Numbered from the stretch's first letter, positions 23,846-36,377 are shown. The stretch is 64,000 nt of DNA from Gavia stellata (GCF_030936135.1 NC_082597.1:79900495-79964494); one strand, 5' to 3'. Notes: a model not told the origin generated them from the letters alone. Program-made: numbers and translations.

Positions 23846-24811
23846 ACTTACTGGGGCAGCTAAATTCTTAATTGATTGAAATGGCCATTTCTGACATCTT
23901 ACTGAACCAGGTTCTTTCCAGGGTCACAGAGACGTGACCCTGTATGCTTCCACTCGGCTCCCACCTGTATGCTGCTGTCACAAACCTAATAGCGTCTTCA
24001 AAGATATTTTGGAGAGCAGGTGAGGAGTCTACGTGAAGTCCCAGTGAGCACTACACAGTCTAAGCCCTCCTTGCAGCCTTACCCACAACACTTGTAGGAA
24101 AGGGTGCGCCAACCTGTCACCTGTAAGGAGAGGCTGTAACAAGGAAACGATAAAGAACAATGGAAGCTTTCACTGCTCCTTCAAACAGGACATGGCCAGA
24201 GTGATCCTCCATCACTCCTAAAGAGCTATAAAGCTGGTAAGATTCTGCAGGAAAGCGCTTTGTCACTTATGCTCCTCACACTTCCTTGTCCTATGATGGT
24301 TGAAGAAAAACCATGATTTGCTTGCCACAAAAAAAGCATCATGCTGGAATACGCCCTTTGAATTTTGAAGCCACCTTTTTGCTTATGAGACTGTTTTTCT
24401 CTCTATGCCTGTTTTCATTGCATACTTTCTTGCATAAAATATGAAAAGTTGGGATTTTTTCAGCAAAATAAGTTCAGTCTGCTGATGTAGTAGAGGTATG
24501 TGAAATAGCTCTCATACTCCAAGTACTTTGGGCTTTGGTCACAAATTCTTTTTTACTCTTCCAGTCCTTCCCGCCCCATAACTTCTTGCTGCTCCTTGGG
24601 AAATGAGCTAGTGGTCTCAGTGCAACTTCCGATGGGCAGAAGGTGCCCCCACTGACAAACATCTCTGCGGGAGACTCAACGTCGGTAGTGTCAGTACAGA
24701 ACGACATGGACGAGTGCTACGCAACTCGGCATTTTTATATCCTCATGCCCATGCAATCAAAACCATTAATGAATTCATTGCGGCATCATCCATCTGCAAG
24801 AGCTAAGGCGT
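23846..24811. other. Intergenic sequence, no gene recognised
   Basis: Ordinary composition with no repeat I could place. Frames reach 77 codons only. Confidence 0.5.
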
Positions 24812-24895
24812 ACAATCTCCATTTTACAGCTGTGAAGCTGAGGTGCTGAAAGATAAGGTGTCTTGCTCAGGGTACCATGGGAAGTGCCATTCTAA
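24812..24895 (-). mobile_element. MIR-like ancient SINE fragment
   Basis: Reads CATTTTACAGCTGTGAAGCT, GAGGTGCTGAAAGATAAGGT, GTCTTGCTCAGGGTACCATG on +. This follows the reverse complement of the MIR core (cattttacagatgaggaaactgaggca...aggttaagtgacttgcccaaggtcac). Similarity is diffuse but in the right order. Confidence 0.6.
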
Positions 24896-25839
24896 CGCTT
24901 TAATCTCAAAATGACCCAGGTACGTCTCATCCCACAAAAGACATCCTCAAAGTAGGAATCAGCCGCCGTTCTAATATGGATGGTGCATTCTTACAAGAAG
25001 TCATGAGGAGATGAACCCGTTGTCCACATGCGTTGGACCAGCGGAGGACCAACACATTTGGAAGTGTCGACCTTTGCATCCTTCACCCAGACGAAGTCAC
25101 TTTACAAAAGCAAGCGGCCAAAAGAGGTGTTGTGTAGAGCTGCATCAGAAGGTCTAAATCACCATCTCTCTTTACTGGGTACATGGAAAGGCAGCATTTA
25201 TCTCACAGGGAAGATGCACGAGGCAGATGATTGAGTTCGGGGCACTCCTGCCTGTGGTGATGAGGGTGGCCAGAGGGTGGTAGCACTGCACAGCTGAAGT
25301 GCCACAGCCCTCTGCACCAGGAGGAGGGAGAGGTGGGATGAGGGACCTTCTGATGCTCCTGAGTAGCTGAGGAAGAAGAGGAGGTGATGAAGTTGGAATA
25401 AATGGTGGAAATTTCAATACCAAAAGAGCGTTACTAAAAATAGGCCTCATCTTTTGTACTACACTTTCCTGATTCCTTCAGCAGATGTGTTACATTGGTT
25501 TTCTCCTCTCACTTTATACTGGAGGATGCTTCTCTGCCCTCCTCAAACTAAAGTAAAAATAGCTGCGGCTTTTTCATTTCTTGTGAGGAAAAGGAGGAAG
25601 AAGAGGTGAGGAAAGGTGGTTTTTGAAACAAAGAGGAACTTTTACAAAAGCGTCTCACTTTCTTAGGCCCTAAAAACACTGTGCTATCTCAGACAGTGCA
25701 ATCCACCAGTAACACCGGCGGCTATTTTCTGGGCTTCTACTTTTTCAGACGATGCTCCTTCTGCAGCCACAGGCTGTCAGACATATAGTTTCTGCCCTGT
25801 GGCACATAACAACCACAAACAAATGACCCCACCAGGATG

Positions 25840-25912
25840 GTGCTCATGTGCAGCTTCCAGACAATTGTAGGTCCCTTCCAACAGAAATATCCTATTCTAT
25901 CCTATTCTATCT
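25840..25912 (+). mobile_element. Possible CR1 3' tail with TCCTATTCTA microsatellite
   Basis: GTAGGTCCCTTCCAACAGAA (25868-25887) is the CR1 3' UTR motif. It is followed by (TCCTATTCTA)n up to about 25912, which resembles an expanded CR1 tail unit. The body upstream is too diverged to delimit. Confidence 0.5.
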
Positions 25913-25974
25913 CACAGCACTTTGGGAACCTACGAATACTTATTGTTGTGAAAGTCTTCTGGAGTATAGGTGTG

Positions 25975-26062
25975 TCCCCATTTTGTAGTTGTAGGTACAA
26001 AATGTTAACTTTGAGGAAATAACTTGTCTAAGGGCACAGACCACACCAACGCCAGTGTCAGG
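25975..26062 (-). mobile_element. MIR-like ancient SINE fragment
   Basis: TGTGTCCCCATTTTGTAGTT, then TTTGAGGAAATAACTTGTCT and AAGGGCACAGACC on + follow the reverse-complement MIR core (tccccattttacag...gaggttaagtaacttgcccaaggtcacac). Preceded at 25915 by CAGCACTTTGGGAACC, which may be part of the same copy. Confidence 0.6.
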
Positions 26063-26339
26063 GCAATTGTGAGCTTGTGTATTTGTGCGCGTGTGCATAT
26101 AGTGGTGTGTCCGCCTGTTAGTATTCCTTAGCTTGTAGTTTAAAGCATAGAGGATCCAAAGCTCACAGGCTCTACCTGTCATTTTACTTGGCATTATGTA
26201 TTCCAGAGCTATAAAAAATAGATTTGGGTGGCTGACATCAGTTGTGTCTTCTCTTTTTCTCTCCTACGCCACTGAGAACTATGTGTCCCTGTCTGTCCTA
26301 CTCCTACTTCAAGTTGTATTTATCATAACAGTTCAAACC

Positions 26340-26450
26340 AGAACAATGTGTTGGCCTTGCTGCGTGACCACAGGCAAGCAGCTTCACTGCTCTGAGCTTT
26401 GGTTCTCCCATAGGTGAAACGAAGGTAATGATGCTTACCCCGCTCTGCGG
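26340..26450 (+). mobile_element. MIR-like ancient SINE fragment
   Basis: GCTGCGTGACCACAGGCAAG, CAGCTTCACTGCTCTGAGCT and TTGGTTCTCCCATAGGTGAA, then AACGAAGGTAATGATGCTTA on + match the MIR order: gtgaccttgggcaagtcac, cctctctgagcctcagttt, ctcatctgtaaaatgg, ataatgatacctac. Confidence 0.7.
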
Positions 26451-26589
26451 AGGGCTCCGAGATCTCCAGCTGCTGCGCAAGAGACAACAGCGTGGTTATA
26501 ATCGCCCAGGCACTGTAAGGCCCCATGCCCAGTGGCATTTCTTTTTCTGCCTCCTAACGCAACAGCTTTCAGATGTCGCCGGGAACGCT

Positions 26590-26860
26590 CTCGCTGGGTG
26601 TTTTTCTCCTTCTTCATCCCCTTCTCGCCACTCTTCCCTTTCTTGCTGCCTCCCCTCCTCTCCCCCAGGCCTCTCTCAAGAAAATCTACCTTCGCTGTTG
26701 ACCCATTTTCCTCCCCTGGTTTGTTGGCTCCCTTCCCTTCATAGCTGCTGGTATCAATAGCTACTTCACCACCATCCCCTTTCCTGCTCCCCTCCTCCGA
26801 AATTCTCCCTCAGCCCTGACGCTTTCTCTAGAAACAGCCGCAGGCTATTTCTAACCTTCC
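26590..26860. repeat. Pyrimidine-rich tract
   Basis: Mostly C and T on + (CTCCTTCTTCATCCCCTTCT, CTTTCTTGCTGCCTCCCCTC and similar), broken by short purine islands. A second comparable tract is at about 27370-27560. Such asymmetric strands can adopt triplex DNA. Any coding frames here are low-complexity Ser/Pro/Leu and are not believed. Confidence 0.6.
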
Positions 26861-26984
26861 TTCTCTCATCAAAGCGCTTGAGAAATCAGCTGGCTTTCAT
26901 CTCTCAGCAGGGAGGCTGCCATGCCGCTGCCGCCGCCGCCGCTGCGGTTGGGAACCGGGAGCTCCTGGTTGGTGATGGCCGCAC

Positions 26985-27150
26985 CACCACTGACTCACCA
27001 CCTGGCCTTCGGCAAGCCGCTTGGCCCCTCTCCTCTCCTAGCTTTAAAATAGGGGTGATAATTACGCACTTACCTCACATGGGTGTTGTAAAAATTTAAT
27101 TACCGCTTGTAAGATGCTATCTAAGAGTGAAATGGGTCTTTATCTCTCGC
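26985..27150 (+). mobile_element. MIR-like ancient SINE, well preserved 3' half
   Basis: CTGGCCTTCGGCAAGCCGCT, TGGCCCCTCTCCTCTCCTAG and CTTTAAAATAGGGGTGATAA, then TACCTCACATGGGTGTTGTA and AAAATTTAATTACCGCTTGT give a continuous MIR reading from the gggcaagtcact block through aaaatggggataataat to acctcatagggttgttgtgagga. It is the clearest MIR in the window. Confidence 0.75.
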
Positions 27151-28763
27151 GGTGGTAGCTGTGACCACTGCAATCTGTGCTTAGTTCAGGGCCTGGCATA
27201 TAAAACTGTCTTCCCGGAGCGGCCGAAGCCTTCCTGCCTTCTGGTCACAAAGGTCCTTGTGCCACAGTCCTCTGACACAGAGGAGTCTCCCTGGCCACGG
27301 GCCGTTCCCCCTGGATAACAGGCAGGGCGGCTGAATTCCCCTCCGGTGGAGGTCACCTATCCAGTCGCTCCTCCGATCACTCTGTCCCTCTCCCTTCCTC
27401 TGAAACTGCTGCTGAGGCCTCTCCTGAACCCAAATCCTGCTCCTCCTCTCCTCTCGACTGCCTTTTTCATCCTCATTCATTGCCTCGCTCTTCCCTTTCC
27501 CTCTGCTACGGCTGACGGGCCCTGTCCAAGCCGCCCTCCCTGCTCTTGAGAGTCCTCCTCCCCGCCTGCCCTCTCCGCCTCTCTCCACTGGTGCAGCCCA
27601 AGGCTTGGCCTCCGCTTTCTTCAGGCAGCAGCCGCAAAGACGGGTCTGTCTGGCGAGACGCTCTCTGCCCGCGAGGGCGGGACGGGGCGGTGGACCACGT
27701 GCCGGATGGGCAGCAGTGGCAATGCTGCCATCCCACTGCTGTCCAGGTGACAAACCACAGGTCGTGAGGACAGCGCAGGGCAGTGAGCAACGGGTCCAGA
27801 GCCCAACGCCTCTGTCTTTCCATGCATGCGCATGGGGACCACAGTCTGGTCCTCCAGCACCACCCATGCCCAACATTAACTAGGAGCAGAAGCATCCTCA
27901 GATAGTGCCCGGCTCGTCGCACACAAAAAGGACACAAAACCCACTGGGATTGATGTTGCCAAGAACAGCGCTCAAGCTGAAATCAAGAGGAAGGGGCTGG
28001 GGGCCCTCCGTGGCCACCAGAGACCCATGCAGAGTTGGGCCCAATAAGGTCAGGCCTTGGCACCCAGGTCCACCCACCTCTGCGCCTCTCCTCAGTCATC
28101 TCCCAAGCTAATATTGGGGTCAGCTCAAAATTTCCAGCCTTGATTACGCCACTCCCTACACGCACCAAGAAAATCGTCAGCGACTTGGGCTGATTACCAC
28201 CTCTTCCCTGTGAGAGGGTGAGCTGTTTGCTCTGATGGAGACTGCAGAATATACAGCGCCTGAAGAAGCTGCAATTAACCCTTCTGGATGCAGACCTGCG
28301 TTTGGAAATGGAAGACAGCAACAGAAATAAAGACCATTTTAGATCGTTGCCATTTCGGGCAATCTGAATGACCTGTAACTCAACGAGAATAAAAAGGTTG
28401 TTTATTTGTTGTATTCTTGGCCAAAATCTTTGTCTTCGGGGTGTATTTGGCAGTTTCTGAGCTAAAGTTATAGAAGGGTGTGAGGATGGAGTAAGACCTG
28501 TGAGTGGAAACTGCTGCTCAGCCACACAGAGGCTACTGCCTATCCATAATGCATGCACTCCAAACTATATCCATAAATGTCAGGCGTGATTTAATAGGCT
28601 ATAAAATCCTACATCATGATGCCACTGGAACTATTGAAAATAAAAGCAGATAAATCACAGTTCTGTGCAACAAGCTGTACTCACGCTGCTTTTTTTTCAT
28701 TTGCTGGGGTTTCATCCTGCCGTTTGCTGAGCACGCGCTACTCTCACTCAGCCTTGAGTTGAG
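27151..28763. other. GC-richer intergenic sequence with a weak CpG patch
   Basis: CpG dinucleotides rise at about 27620-27710 (GCGAGACGCTC, CCCGCGAGGGCGGGACGGGGC), including a GGGACGGGGC GC-box-like word near 27678. A 231-codon frame on the minus strand (27181-27876) crosses this and a pyrimidine-rich tract. Its Arg/Gly/Ala-rich product looks like a composition artefact. This could be a minor promoter or enhancer, but no exon is supported. Confidence 0.35.
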
Positions 28764-28792
28764 TTTCCTTTTCCTTTTCCTTTTCCATTTCC
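28764..28792. repeat. (TTTTCC)n microsatellite
   Basis: Four to five 6-bp TTTTCC units in a row, the last one changed to ATTTCC. Confidence 0.85.
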
Positions 28793-31700
28793 AAGCTTGA
28801 GTTTCCACATCAGCCCACTGGCTTCGCAGCTGCGTGGTCATGCTGCTGTAAGCCCCTGCCCAGAGGGTGCAGAACTGGGCAGAAAGGTGCTGAGCTTCCA
28901 CAGGCTTGGAGTACCCAATTTTTTTTTTCCCCAGCAATACTGGGCAATCATTGTAAGCAGATTGACTGCTGTTGCTCATATAATGTTATTCCTCACATTA
29001 GATTATGAGCATTAAATCTACTAGACAATGTTTATCTGGCAGGAAAACAATTTGTGTCACTCTTTTACTACCAGCAAGATATAGAGTTACAATGACATGG
29101 ATGACAGAGTGCGCACCGCAACTCCGAACGGGCACGACAGCTGTAATCCTGTCACTCCGTGGAGAAAATGATGCTGAAAAAGGAGGGAGGGGGAAGTGAG
29201 CCTGTGAAAATATTGCTAATAGAGAGGACTGGGTTTTGGGAAAAGTTTGCTTCACCTCTGCAGCTGAGGTGAGTGAACTGGAGAAGTAAAAACCAGCCAC
29301 AGTACATGCAAAATGTACATCAATTTGGACTTACCTGACACAGAATTTGAACTCTCTCCCTTCAGCTTCTATTTTTTGTTTATTTTTGTTTAAAATGCTC
29401 TGCGCTAACAGCACGCAGCTTGATGTTTTTTCTACTTTTACCTTGAGTTTCATCACTTGTCTTATTATTCCTTAATTTCCCTGGTCTGAATCATGTAATT
29501 ACATATGGAATAAGAAGGCAGGTGGGAAGGCGAGAAGGGAGGGGAGGAGAAAGTGAGAAAAATAACAAAGAAAAGGAAGAAAAGCAAAGCGAAGAAAGAA
29601 ATTTTCTAGCATTCAAAATTTGGGGGGAAAGTTTGAAAATGTGCTTTACAAGACAAAATCTAGAGGCAAGATAAGAAAATGAGGACACATACAATTTGAA
29701 GAATTTTCCAAAGTAATTTTTCCCCTCAAAATCTTGTCATTTTGAGGTAAGAGGCAACTAACTCATTATTTTGAATTCATGAGGTTGTCAATACCGACAT
29801 ACACTTCACTGTTCTGGACTATGTAAGAACAAAACATGAAGGTATAGCTTATGTCTGAAATTGGTAGCTGGGGATCTAGCGCTTTGCAGAATTGTCATCC
29901 AAAAATCCTATTTTTGGTAACTTTTTTTGCTTTCCCTCATTTACTGGTGGTTTTGCGCACCCCGCGGAGCCCTGCCTGCTCAAGAAATGAGCCCACGTCC
30001 ACAAGCAATCTCTCTGTGGCATCGAGGACCTTGGTCCCGGCTCCGGTTGCGCGTGTGCTTGACCGGCGTAGCCCTTGCCCCTGTCACTGCACATCTTCAG
30101 GTGATGCCGGGAAGTTCCTCGCGTATCTGCGGAGATTTAAATTCCATTTAAACAACCACCCTTGCTAAAGTAGGTCGAGCGGGGAGGTTTCGCCCGGTGC
30201 GGGCCAGTCTCTTACCCCAGCTCCTCTGCAGCTCCCTGCTACTGACCCTTGGCATGACTGGCGGCCCTTCCACATGCCATCTGGGCAAGATTTTGTAGGG
30301 TCAGGGCAAGGAGCGGCGCTTGGCCAAGCCTCTCGTCTCTTTGGTAGCGAGCAAGAGTGCTACTAGGATGAGCTGAGGGGAGAAGCTGCGTCTGTGGCTT
30401 TGAGGGACCACAAGATTCCAGTTTAAGGTATCCCTGCCTGTCGCCATCTGCTTGTACCACAGCGAGGGGAACGGAGCTGGCTTTAAACACAGGGATGCAC
30501 ACACACGGACACGCAGACCATCTATTCCTTGTGCCTTTTCACAGTGCTAAAGGCAGCTGCTGGGACAGCCGAAGGAGGGTGTGCTGTGACCCGCACAGCG
30601 CAGCAGCGTGGGATGGGGCACTTTCACAGGGTGCTAGCCCTGGAAACTCTGCTTTGTGGCACTGGACTGTAACCGGAGCACTGGAAGAGGTAGACAAGGA
30701 CTTGGCTGGAAGAGCTTCGCGGTGCCACAGTGCCGCTGCACGGTGGTATGAGAGGGGCCCGTGGTCCCACGCAGTTTAGCCTGGCCTGATAGTCAAGTCT
30801 AGCTATTGCCAGACTGGTGGCACCGGACCTAGCGCTCTCAGGAGCTCTGTCAGGGCCACTCACTGCCTCATTTTTTACGTGCTGCAACATGAAAGTACGT
30901 ACCAGGAGTAGCACTGTCAACACGTGTCTAAGCAGTGACTCGTGCAATGAAGTCCGCTTTTCAAACACGACTATGAACTTGTCTCTCAGAAGCCACCGCA
31001 CTGCTTTGAACAACGAAGAGGAGTTAAATCAGTACAGTCCTCAATCCCCCTTCCCCCTTCTCCTAACAGAACAGTCACACTTACAGCGGTAGAAAAACCT
31101 TTCTCTTACTTACAGCAGCAATATATTAGATGATTCAAAATAATCCAGTATACGACAATGTGTGAGGATGACATAGCTTAGAGCATTAAGCATGTTCAGG
31201 GCTTTTTTTTTTTTTTTTGCATATATTTGCTGCTGGATGAATAGGTGTCATACCAGGATTTTTGCATTTCCATTTTGACTGTTGTGGGTTTCTGAAATGG
31301 GAAAGCTATGCAAGTGCCTATGTAAATTGTATAAGTATCTTTATATCAAAATGCATGCAGATTTAGGGAATGCACTAATATTGCTATTTTGGTTAAAAAA
31401 ACCAACCAAAAACCAGACAAACCTTTTACCAAAATCATTATAATGGTGCAAATCCTATTCATAGAGCCTACTCCTAAAAAGCCAAGGATTTGGGACTTCT
31501 ACCACAAGAAACATTAACCTGGCTGAATCTTGGAAAAAGGACTTGCCTGAGAATATGAAGTGAAAGCTAATCTCACTGCTAATGATGAGATGCAGCACGA
31601 CTGATGCACACTAGAGCCATAAAATGCAATTCTGTTTCAGAAACCGATTTGGTAAGGCAAAAAGAATCGTAGTGCTAAACATGCAATGGGGATCACTTCC

Positions 31701-33917
31701 ACAGCACCTCTGGGCACCAACGCTCATGGATTTCCTGGTGTGTCCTCAGGACCAAAAACTCTGTTGCATGCTACCATCAATGTATCCTTGCATGTTCTTG
31801 GAATTTACTACTGTTTCCTACTGCGCTTTGCTCCGCAAGAGCTTGATCCTGTCCCTCAACCTGGAAGACTCATCTCTGTCGAGGCTCAGTAATGTCAGCA
31901 GACCCATCAAGTCACATCAAGTGACTATTTGTATCTGCTCAAACATTGGAAGACAAAAATAAAACTAGTAATACAAATGAAGCAAAGAAACAAGCACTAA
32001 ATAAATGAGTCAGTTATGTTGTGCAGGGGAAAGATAAAGGGAAGGAAAAGATAACAGTGGAGAAACAGTAGAATGAGTTAATGATAACTGGGCAGTGGAA
32101 ACTACAGAGCGCCTTTGTAAATATAAAGAGGAAAGAAAAAATGCTACCATGAACAAAGTCTCCTTAATAAAAGCGAGGTGAAGTCAAGGTTTACTGCAAA
32201 CGTCCGAGGTACTGCTCTACACTGCTGAAACCAGAAAACCAGTACACACAAGAAGAAATGAAAACCTTGGCTTTCGGCTGGATGCGGGTTCCCAAGCGTC
32301 TAACTCCTTTGGGAAAAAGGCGCCAACATCCTTTAGGGATATACGAAAAAAACTAGCCTAGCTGTTGAGAAAGTGCAGGTAGGAAGACGTGGGGAGTCTC
32401 ACGGCTGTAAAAGAGGCCCAGGTGACAGAGGAAGGGTGGAAGCTGGTATGCAGATGCACCGCTGTGGGCAGAAAAAGTCCCAAGGAAAGGTTGGTTTGCC
32501 CCCTTTTCTTCAGGGCTTGCTCTGTTTTCAGGGACAAACTCTAGACCGGAAAATACAAGCATCCAAAGCCAGATTTTCAGGCCACCATGAGGAGAAAGAA
32601 AATACCTCTGTCTATGGGTTTTCTCATCCTGCTGCTGTCCCCCAACACACCACCCACCTCCCTTTGCCGGGAGAGCCCTAAGCAAGGCAGGAACTTCGCC
32701 TCACTTCACAGGCCAGAGTACAGCTACCTTTTGCCTGAATTAGTGTTGCCACCATCTATCCGAGCAGAAAGTTAGGGGATTTCTGGGTAGGGCGTCGATG
32801 ACAGGTGGCTCTGTGGAATCATAAATCCTGCTGTTAACTAAAGGGTCCTCCCTGGAGATAAGCTAAGCAGTAGCCTCTAGGTGAGAGGGAAGGAAACTAA
32901 CTGGGAGCCTGTTCAAGGTTTAATACGAGCTAATGGACTTCCTTTCCGCTCTGTGCAATCTCCACGCGGAGCGGATCTAAAGGGGAGCTGACAGCTGGAG
33001 AAGCTTTCTCCGCACATTTCCAAAGCAACTGTACTGCAACCACAGACCGTCCTGCTCACCAGATTTGGTAGCTTTTTTCTTCTGCTGCACAGAGCGGCAG
33101 CCAGGACCGTATCTTCTGAGGTCTCAAGGGACGGAACTAATGAGAGGAACTGCGAGAAATCAGGTCAGAGAAACCAGGGCAGAAGCAAGCAGAGAAGCTA
33201 ACACATTACAAGGAGTTTGGCCCTCCTTGTTCAAAGGGTTCAAAGATGTTCTCCAGTCACTGTGGCTAGCATCTGGCTAGCATGGTTGAGGCGCATCTGC
33301 TTCTGTTGGCAAGGGCAGACCACAGCGTGGTGTGGCGTGTGTTGTCCAGCCACGTTTCCTTCCCCAGCTTTCTTACAGCTGCTTCAGTGGGATTGAATTC
33401 TGGCTGGAAGGGTGCTGCGCTTACGTCTGTGGCCTTCTCTACACATTCACCATTTCTCTCCCTACCTTTTGCAGTTACCATCCATTGCACTCACATTTAG
33501 TGGAGTAGTAGAAAGAAAGAACAGAAGGAGCTGGAAGAGAACAGCTCAAAACCAGGTGGTGATCTTGAAGAGATACTTGCAACCATTCATACTGGTTGAG
33601 AGGTCTGCCAAGATGGATCAAGGGCTGTATTTGTAAGGGCCATTAATCAAAGTGGGAGGAACAGCAGATATCAGTGACCCCAGGAAGAACAGATGTTGAA
33701 AACTCCAGGCAGAAAAATGAGACTCGGGATACATAGCTTCACCACAACCTCCGTGGAGAAAAACAGATTGCAGTTGCACTGCAAGAGGGAACCCCGAGGA
33801 GGAACAGGACCAGATCGGATTCAGGGCAATGGCAGGTGACAAATTTTGTACCAGCTTCTGAGACGACTTGGAGACAAACTAAACTGTGATGGGGTTTTGG
33901 CTGCATTCACAAAGGAC
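28793..33917. other. Intergenic sequence, no gene recognised
   Basis: A purine-rich stretch occupies about 29510-29610 (GAAGGCGAGAAGGGAGGGGA and AAGAAAAGG runs). A T16 run lies at about 31203-31218. Slightly CpG-enriched DNA at 29955-30130 and 30540-30760 carries short open frames (up to 129 codons) with no recognisable product. I see no splice-flanked exon, RNA gene or placeable repeat. Confidence 0.45.
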
Positions 33918-34248
33918 CACAGAATCATTAAGGTTGGAAAAGTCCTGTAAAATCATCAAGTCCAACCATTGATCCAATACCACCATGCCCATTAAACCGT
34001 GTCCCGCAATGCCACGTCCACACGTTCCTTGAACACCTCCACAGGGATGGTGACTCCACCACCTCCCTGGGCAGCCTGTTCCAATGCTTCACCACTCTCT
34101 CAGTAAAGAAATTTTTCCTAATATCCAGTCTAAACCTCCCCTGGCACAATTTGAGGCTATTTCCTCTTGTCCTGTTGCTGGTCACTTGGGAGAAGAGACC
34201 AACACCCACCTCTCTGCAACCCCCTTTCAGGTAATTGTAGAGAGCAAT
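33918..34248 (-). mobile_element. CR1 LINE, 5'-truncated, antisense
   Basis: On + it begins CACAGAATCATTAAGGTTGG, the reverse complement of the CR1 3' end. The minus strand retains an unbroken C-terminal reading: [66 protein letters not shown]. It then passes a frameshift into [12 protein letters not shown]. It is truncated just upstream of IALYNYL. The long, little-damaged frame makes it one of the younger CR1 copies here. Confidence 0.92.
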
Positions 34249-34559
34249 ATACTTATCCCTAAATGTGGGCATCCGTGGGCTGAGGAGATGATTACCAATT
34301 GGATGGGAATCAGAGAAGACCAACAACAATGATAAAAAGTGGCTGCAGGGACTGATTAATGAAAGGAGATAAAAAGAACGAATGACAATGGCTAGGAAAA
34401 GAATGGATACCTGGGTGCAAGGCACAAGCAGCCAGAGAGGAGAAAAATTGTTTAGGGGAGTACAATACATGGTTATAACCAGGAGTAATTGGGTGAAACT
34501 GGACAAATGAAAATATAGGCCAAATATCTTCCTGACCACGGGACTTGCCGGACCGTGAA
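34249..34559. other. Intergenic sequence, purine-rich, no gene recognised
   Basis: A-rich and G-rich on + (GGAGATAAAAAGAACGAATG, AGAGAGGAGAAAAATTG) without a clear repeat unit. No gene is supported. Confidence 0.45.
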
Positions 34560-34715
34560 ATAGTCTTCAAAAGAAAGAGGTGGAAGCCCCGTTACCTGAG
34601 GCATTTCAAACGACAGTGGACAGAGCAATCAAGCACGGGCTGTAAATCCTCTACCAGCAGGGCTGCGGAGTACATGACCTAACAGGTCTTTCCCACCTCT
34701 AATTTCTACATTTAA
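34560..34715 (+). mobile_element. Possible ancient CR1-like 3' end
   Basis: GACCTAACAGGTCTTTCCCA (34677-34696) followed by CCTCTAATTTCTACATTTAA resembles the old amniote CR1 terminus (gatgacctcccgaggtcccttccagccctacatttctatgatt). Upstream, GTTACCTGAGGCATTTCAAA and similar words could be the remnant of the C-terminal frame, but nothing is firm. Confidence 0.35.
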
Positions 34716-35489
34716 TACAAGGAATCACAAAAAATCCAACTCGCCACGAGATACGGAATAATGACTCAGCACTTGGGGAAAGCCAGTGGTAATCATGGAG
34801 GGTAGAAAGGGAAAATGTCATCGTGATGAAGCAGAGAGAATAATAGGGGCGAGAGCGGCATTGTAAAAGCAATAGAGATGCAACGACTCTATTCCAGCAG
34901 CTCAGCCATGCCGAGGGACGACAGGAAAATATGAATCCTTTATCATTGAGTTGGCCCTACATTAAAAAAGGGTCATTGGTTGCTAGGCTGAGAGGGAATA
35001 GTACCTTCCCTCCCTCTTCCTCGTTCAGTTTCAGGGACTGGCCGAAGCGGTAAGAGGCTGCAGGGAGTCGGTCCTGGTTTGCAGAATAGCCTGCGGTAGC
35101 CCGCCAAGGGATGCCTACCGGGAGATCCCAGCAGCCTCGCCGCTCGGCCACGCAGGTGAAGCGGCGCAGCATTCGACGCAAGCGTGCCACTGTTAAGCGG
35201 ACGCCACGTAACGTGAGCTAAGGCTTGCTTTAAAACACCCTGGTAGGATTCCCTCTCGTTTGCTATTTTTGGTAGCGCAGAATGACTTAAGAGGAGCCTA
35301 TTCTAGCCCAACGCACAGCATCCTTACAGCTGGCTCCAGGGGTGGTTCTGCCTTGCAGCGACGCGGGTACAAGCGGGGCTGTGCTCCAGGCACGTTCGGG
35401 ACTCGCAATAAAGCGGGCGCATCCAAAAACCAACCAGGACACCGAAAACTGTCTTTAAAATCACCAAGAGAGATTTAGACAAAGAGGTG
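34716..35489. other. Upstream shore of the ETV6 CpG island
   Basis: Composition shifts from AT-rich to mixed, with a first CpG cluster at about 35040-35220 (GCCGCTCGGCCACGC, GAAGCGGCGCAGCATTCGACG). No exon recognised. This may hold distal promoter elements or a divergent transcript start. Confidence 0.4.
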
Positions 35490-36377
35490 GCCGAGGGTTT
35501 TTTCGCCTTCCACCCTCGTCGCGAGGGCTGTACTCAGTCCTGTGACTCCCGGAGCTGGAGGGTGAAGGAGAACAGCGTAATGCCATTGCAGCGGGAAATA
35601 ACGCACGTTACGCTATGGATCCCATACGTTGCGGGTGACACAACGCCCCCCGAACCTCCGCGCTGAGCTACGTTCGCCTCGCTGCGGGGTGTAAAGCCAG
35701 GCAGAGCCCCGGGGGCTTCCCTCGCCGGAGGGTTCCCCCGGGGCCGCCGTCCTGCCGTGGGGCTGGGGGCGCCGGGTACCGGGGTGGGGCGGAACGACGC
35801 CTCCCGCTCCCCCCTCGGTCCCTTTGCCTTTGCACTCACAGGCGGGGGGCTCCGTGGGGCGGCGGGCTGGGCCACGCGGGGGGCCGGCGGCGGGGGGGGG
35901 AACACGGGCCGGCGGTGCCACCACCCCCTCCCGCTGCCGCCGCCCCGGACTTCCCGTGCCCCGCGGTAACCCGAGCCTCATTTCCTGGTCGCGGCTCTTA
36001 AAGGGGCAGCCGCGGCGGCGGAACAAAGGCCATTGTGCTGCCCGCGGGCCGGCGCGCCACCCCCCGCCATGTTCGCCCATCCCGTTGCCCGGCCCGGCGC
36101 TGCAGGCCCGCATCGGCGCGCGGCGTTTAAAGGGCGCGCGCACCCCCCCCCGTCCCCGCCGCGGCACCCCGCGAAGTCAAATGACGCTAAACAGGACGAC
36201 GCGCCCCGGCTGCGCCCCTCCGGCCGCTCCTCCGCTTATGGCAGACCCGCATCGGCACCCGAGGGCGCCGGCGGCTCGCCGCACTCCCGCCCCGGCCTCA
36301 CCCCTCCCCGCCGGCGGCCGTCTCCTGCCGGCGCGGCCCCTTTAAGGGGCGGTGCGGGGTGCCGGGAACCCACGTCA

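Noticed and set aside
27181..27876. 231-codon minus-strand open frame
   Set aside because: Arg/Gly-rich, crosses a pyrimidine tract, and the opposite strand and other frames are also open. No recognisable domain or splice signals.
34084..34332. Plus-strand frame over the CR1 copy
   Set aside because: Antisense shadow of the CR1 C-terminal coding region.
33928..34539. 203-codon minus-strand frame as a possible host gene
   Set aside because: Its C-terminal half is plainly the CR1 ORF2 C-terminus (REVVESPSL region) and the rest is read-through into flanking DNA.
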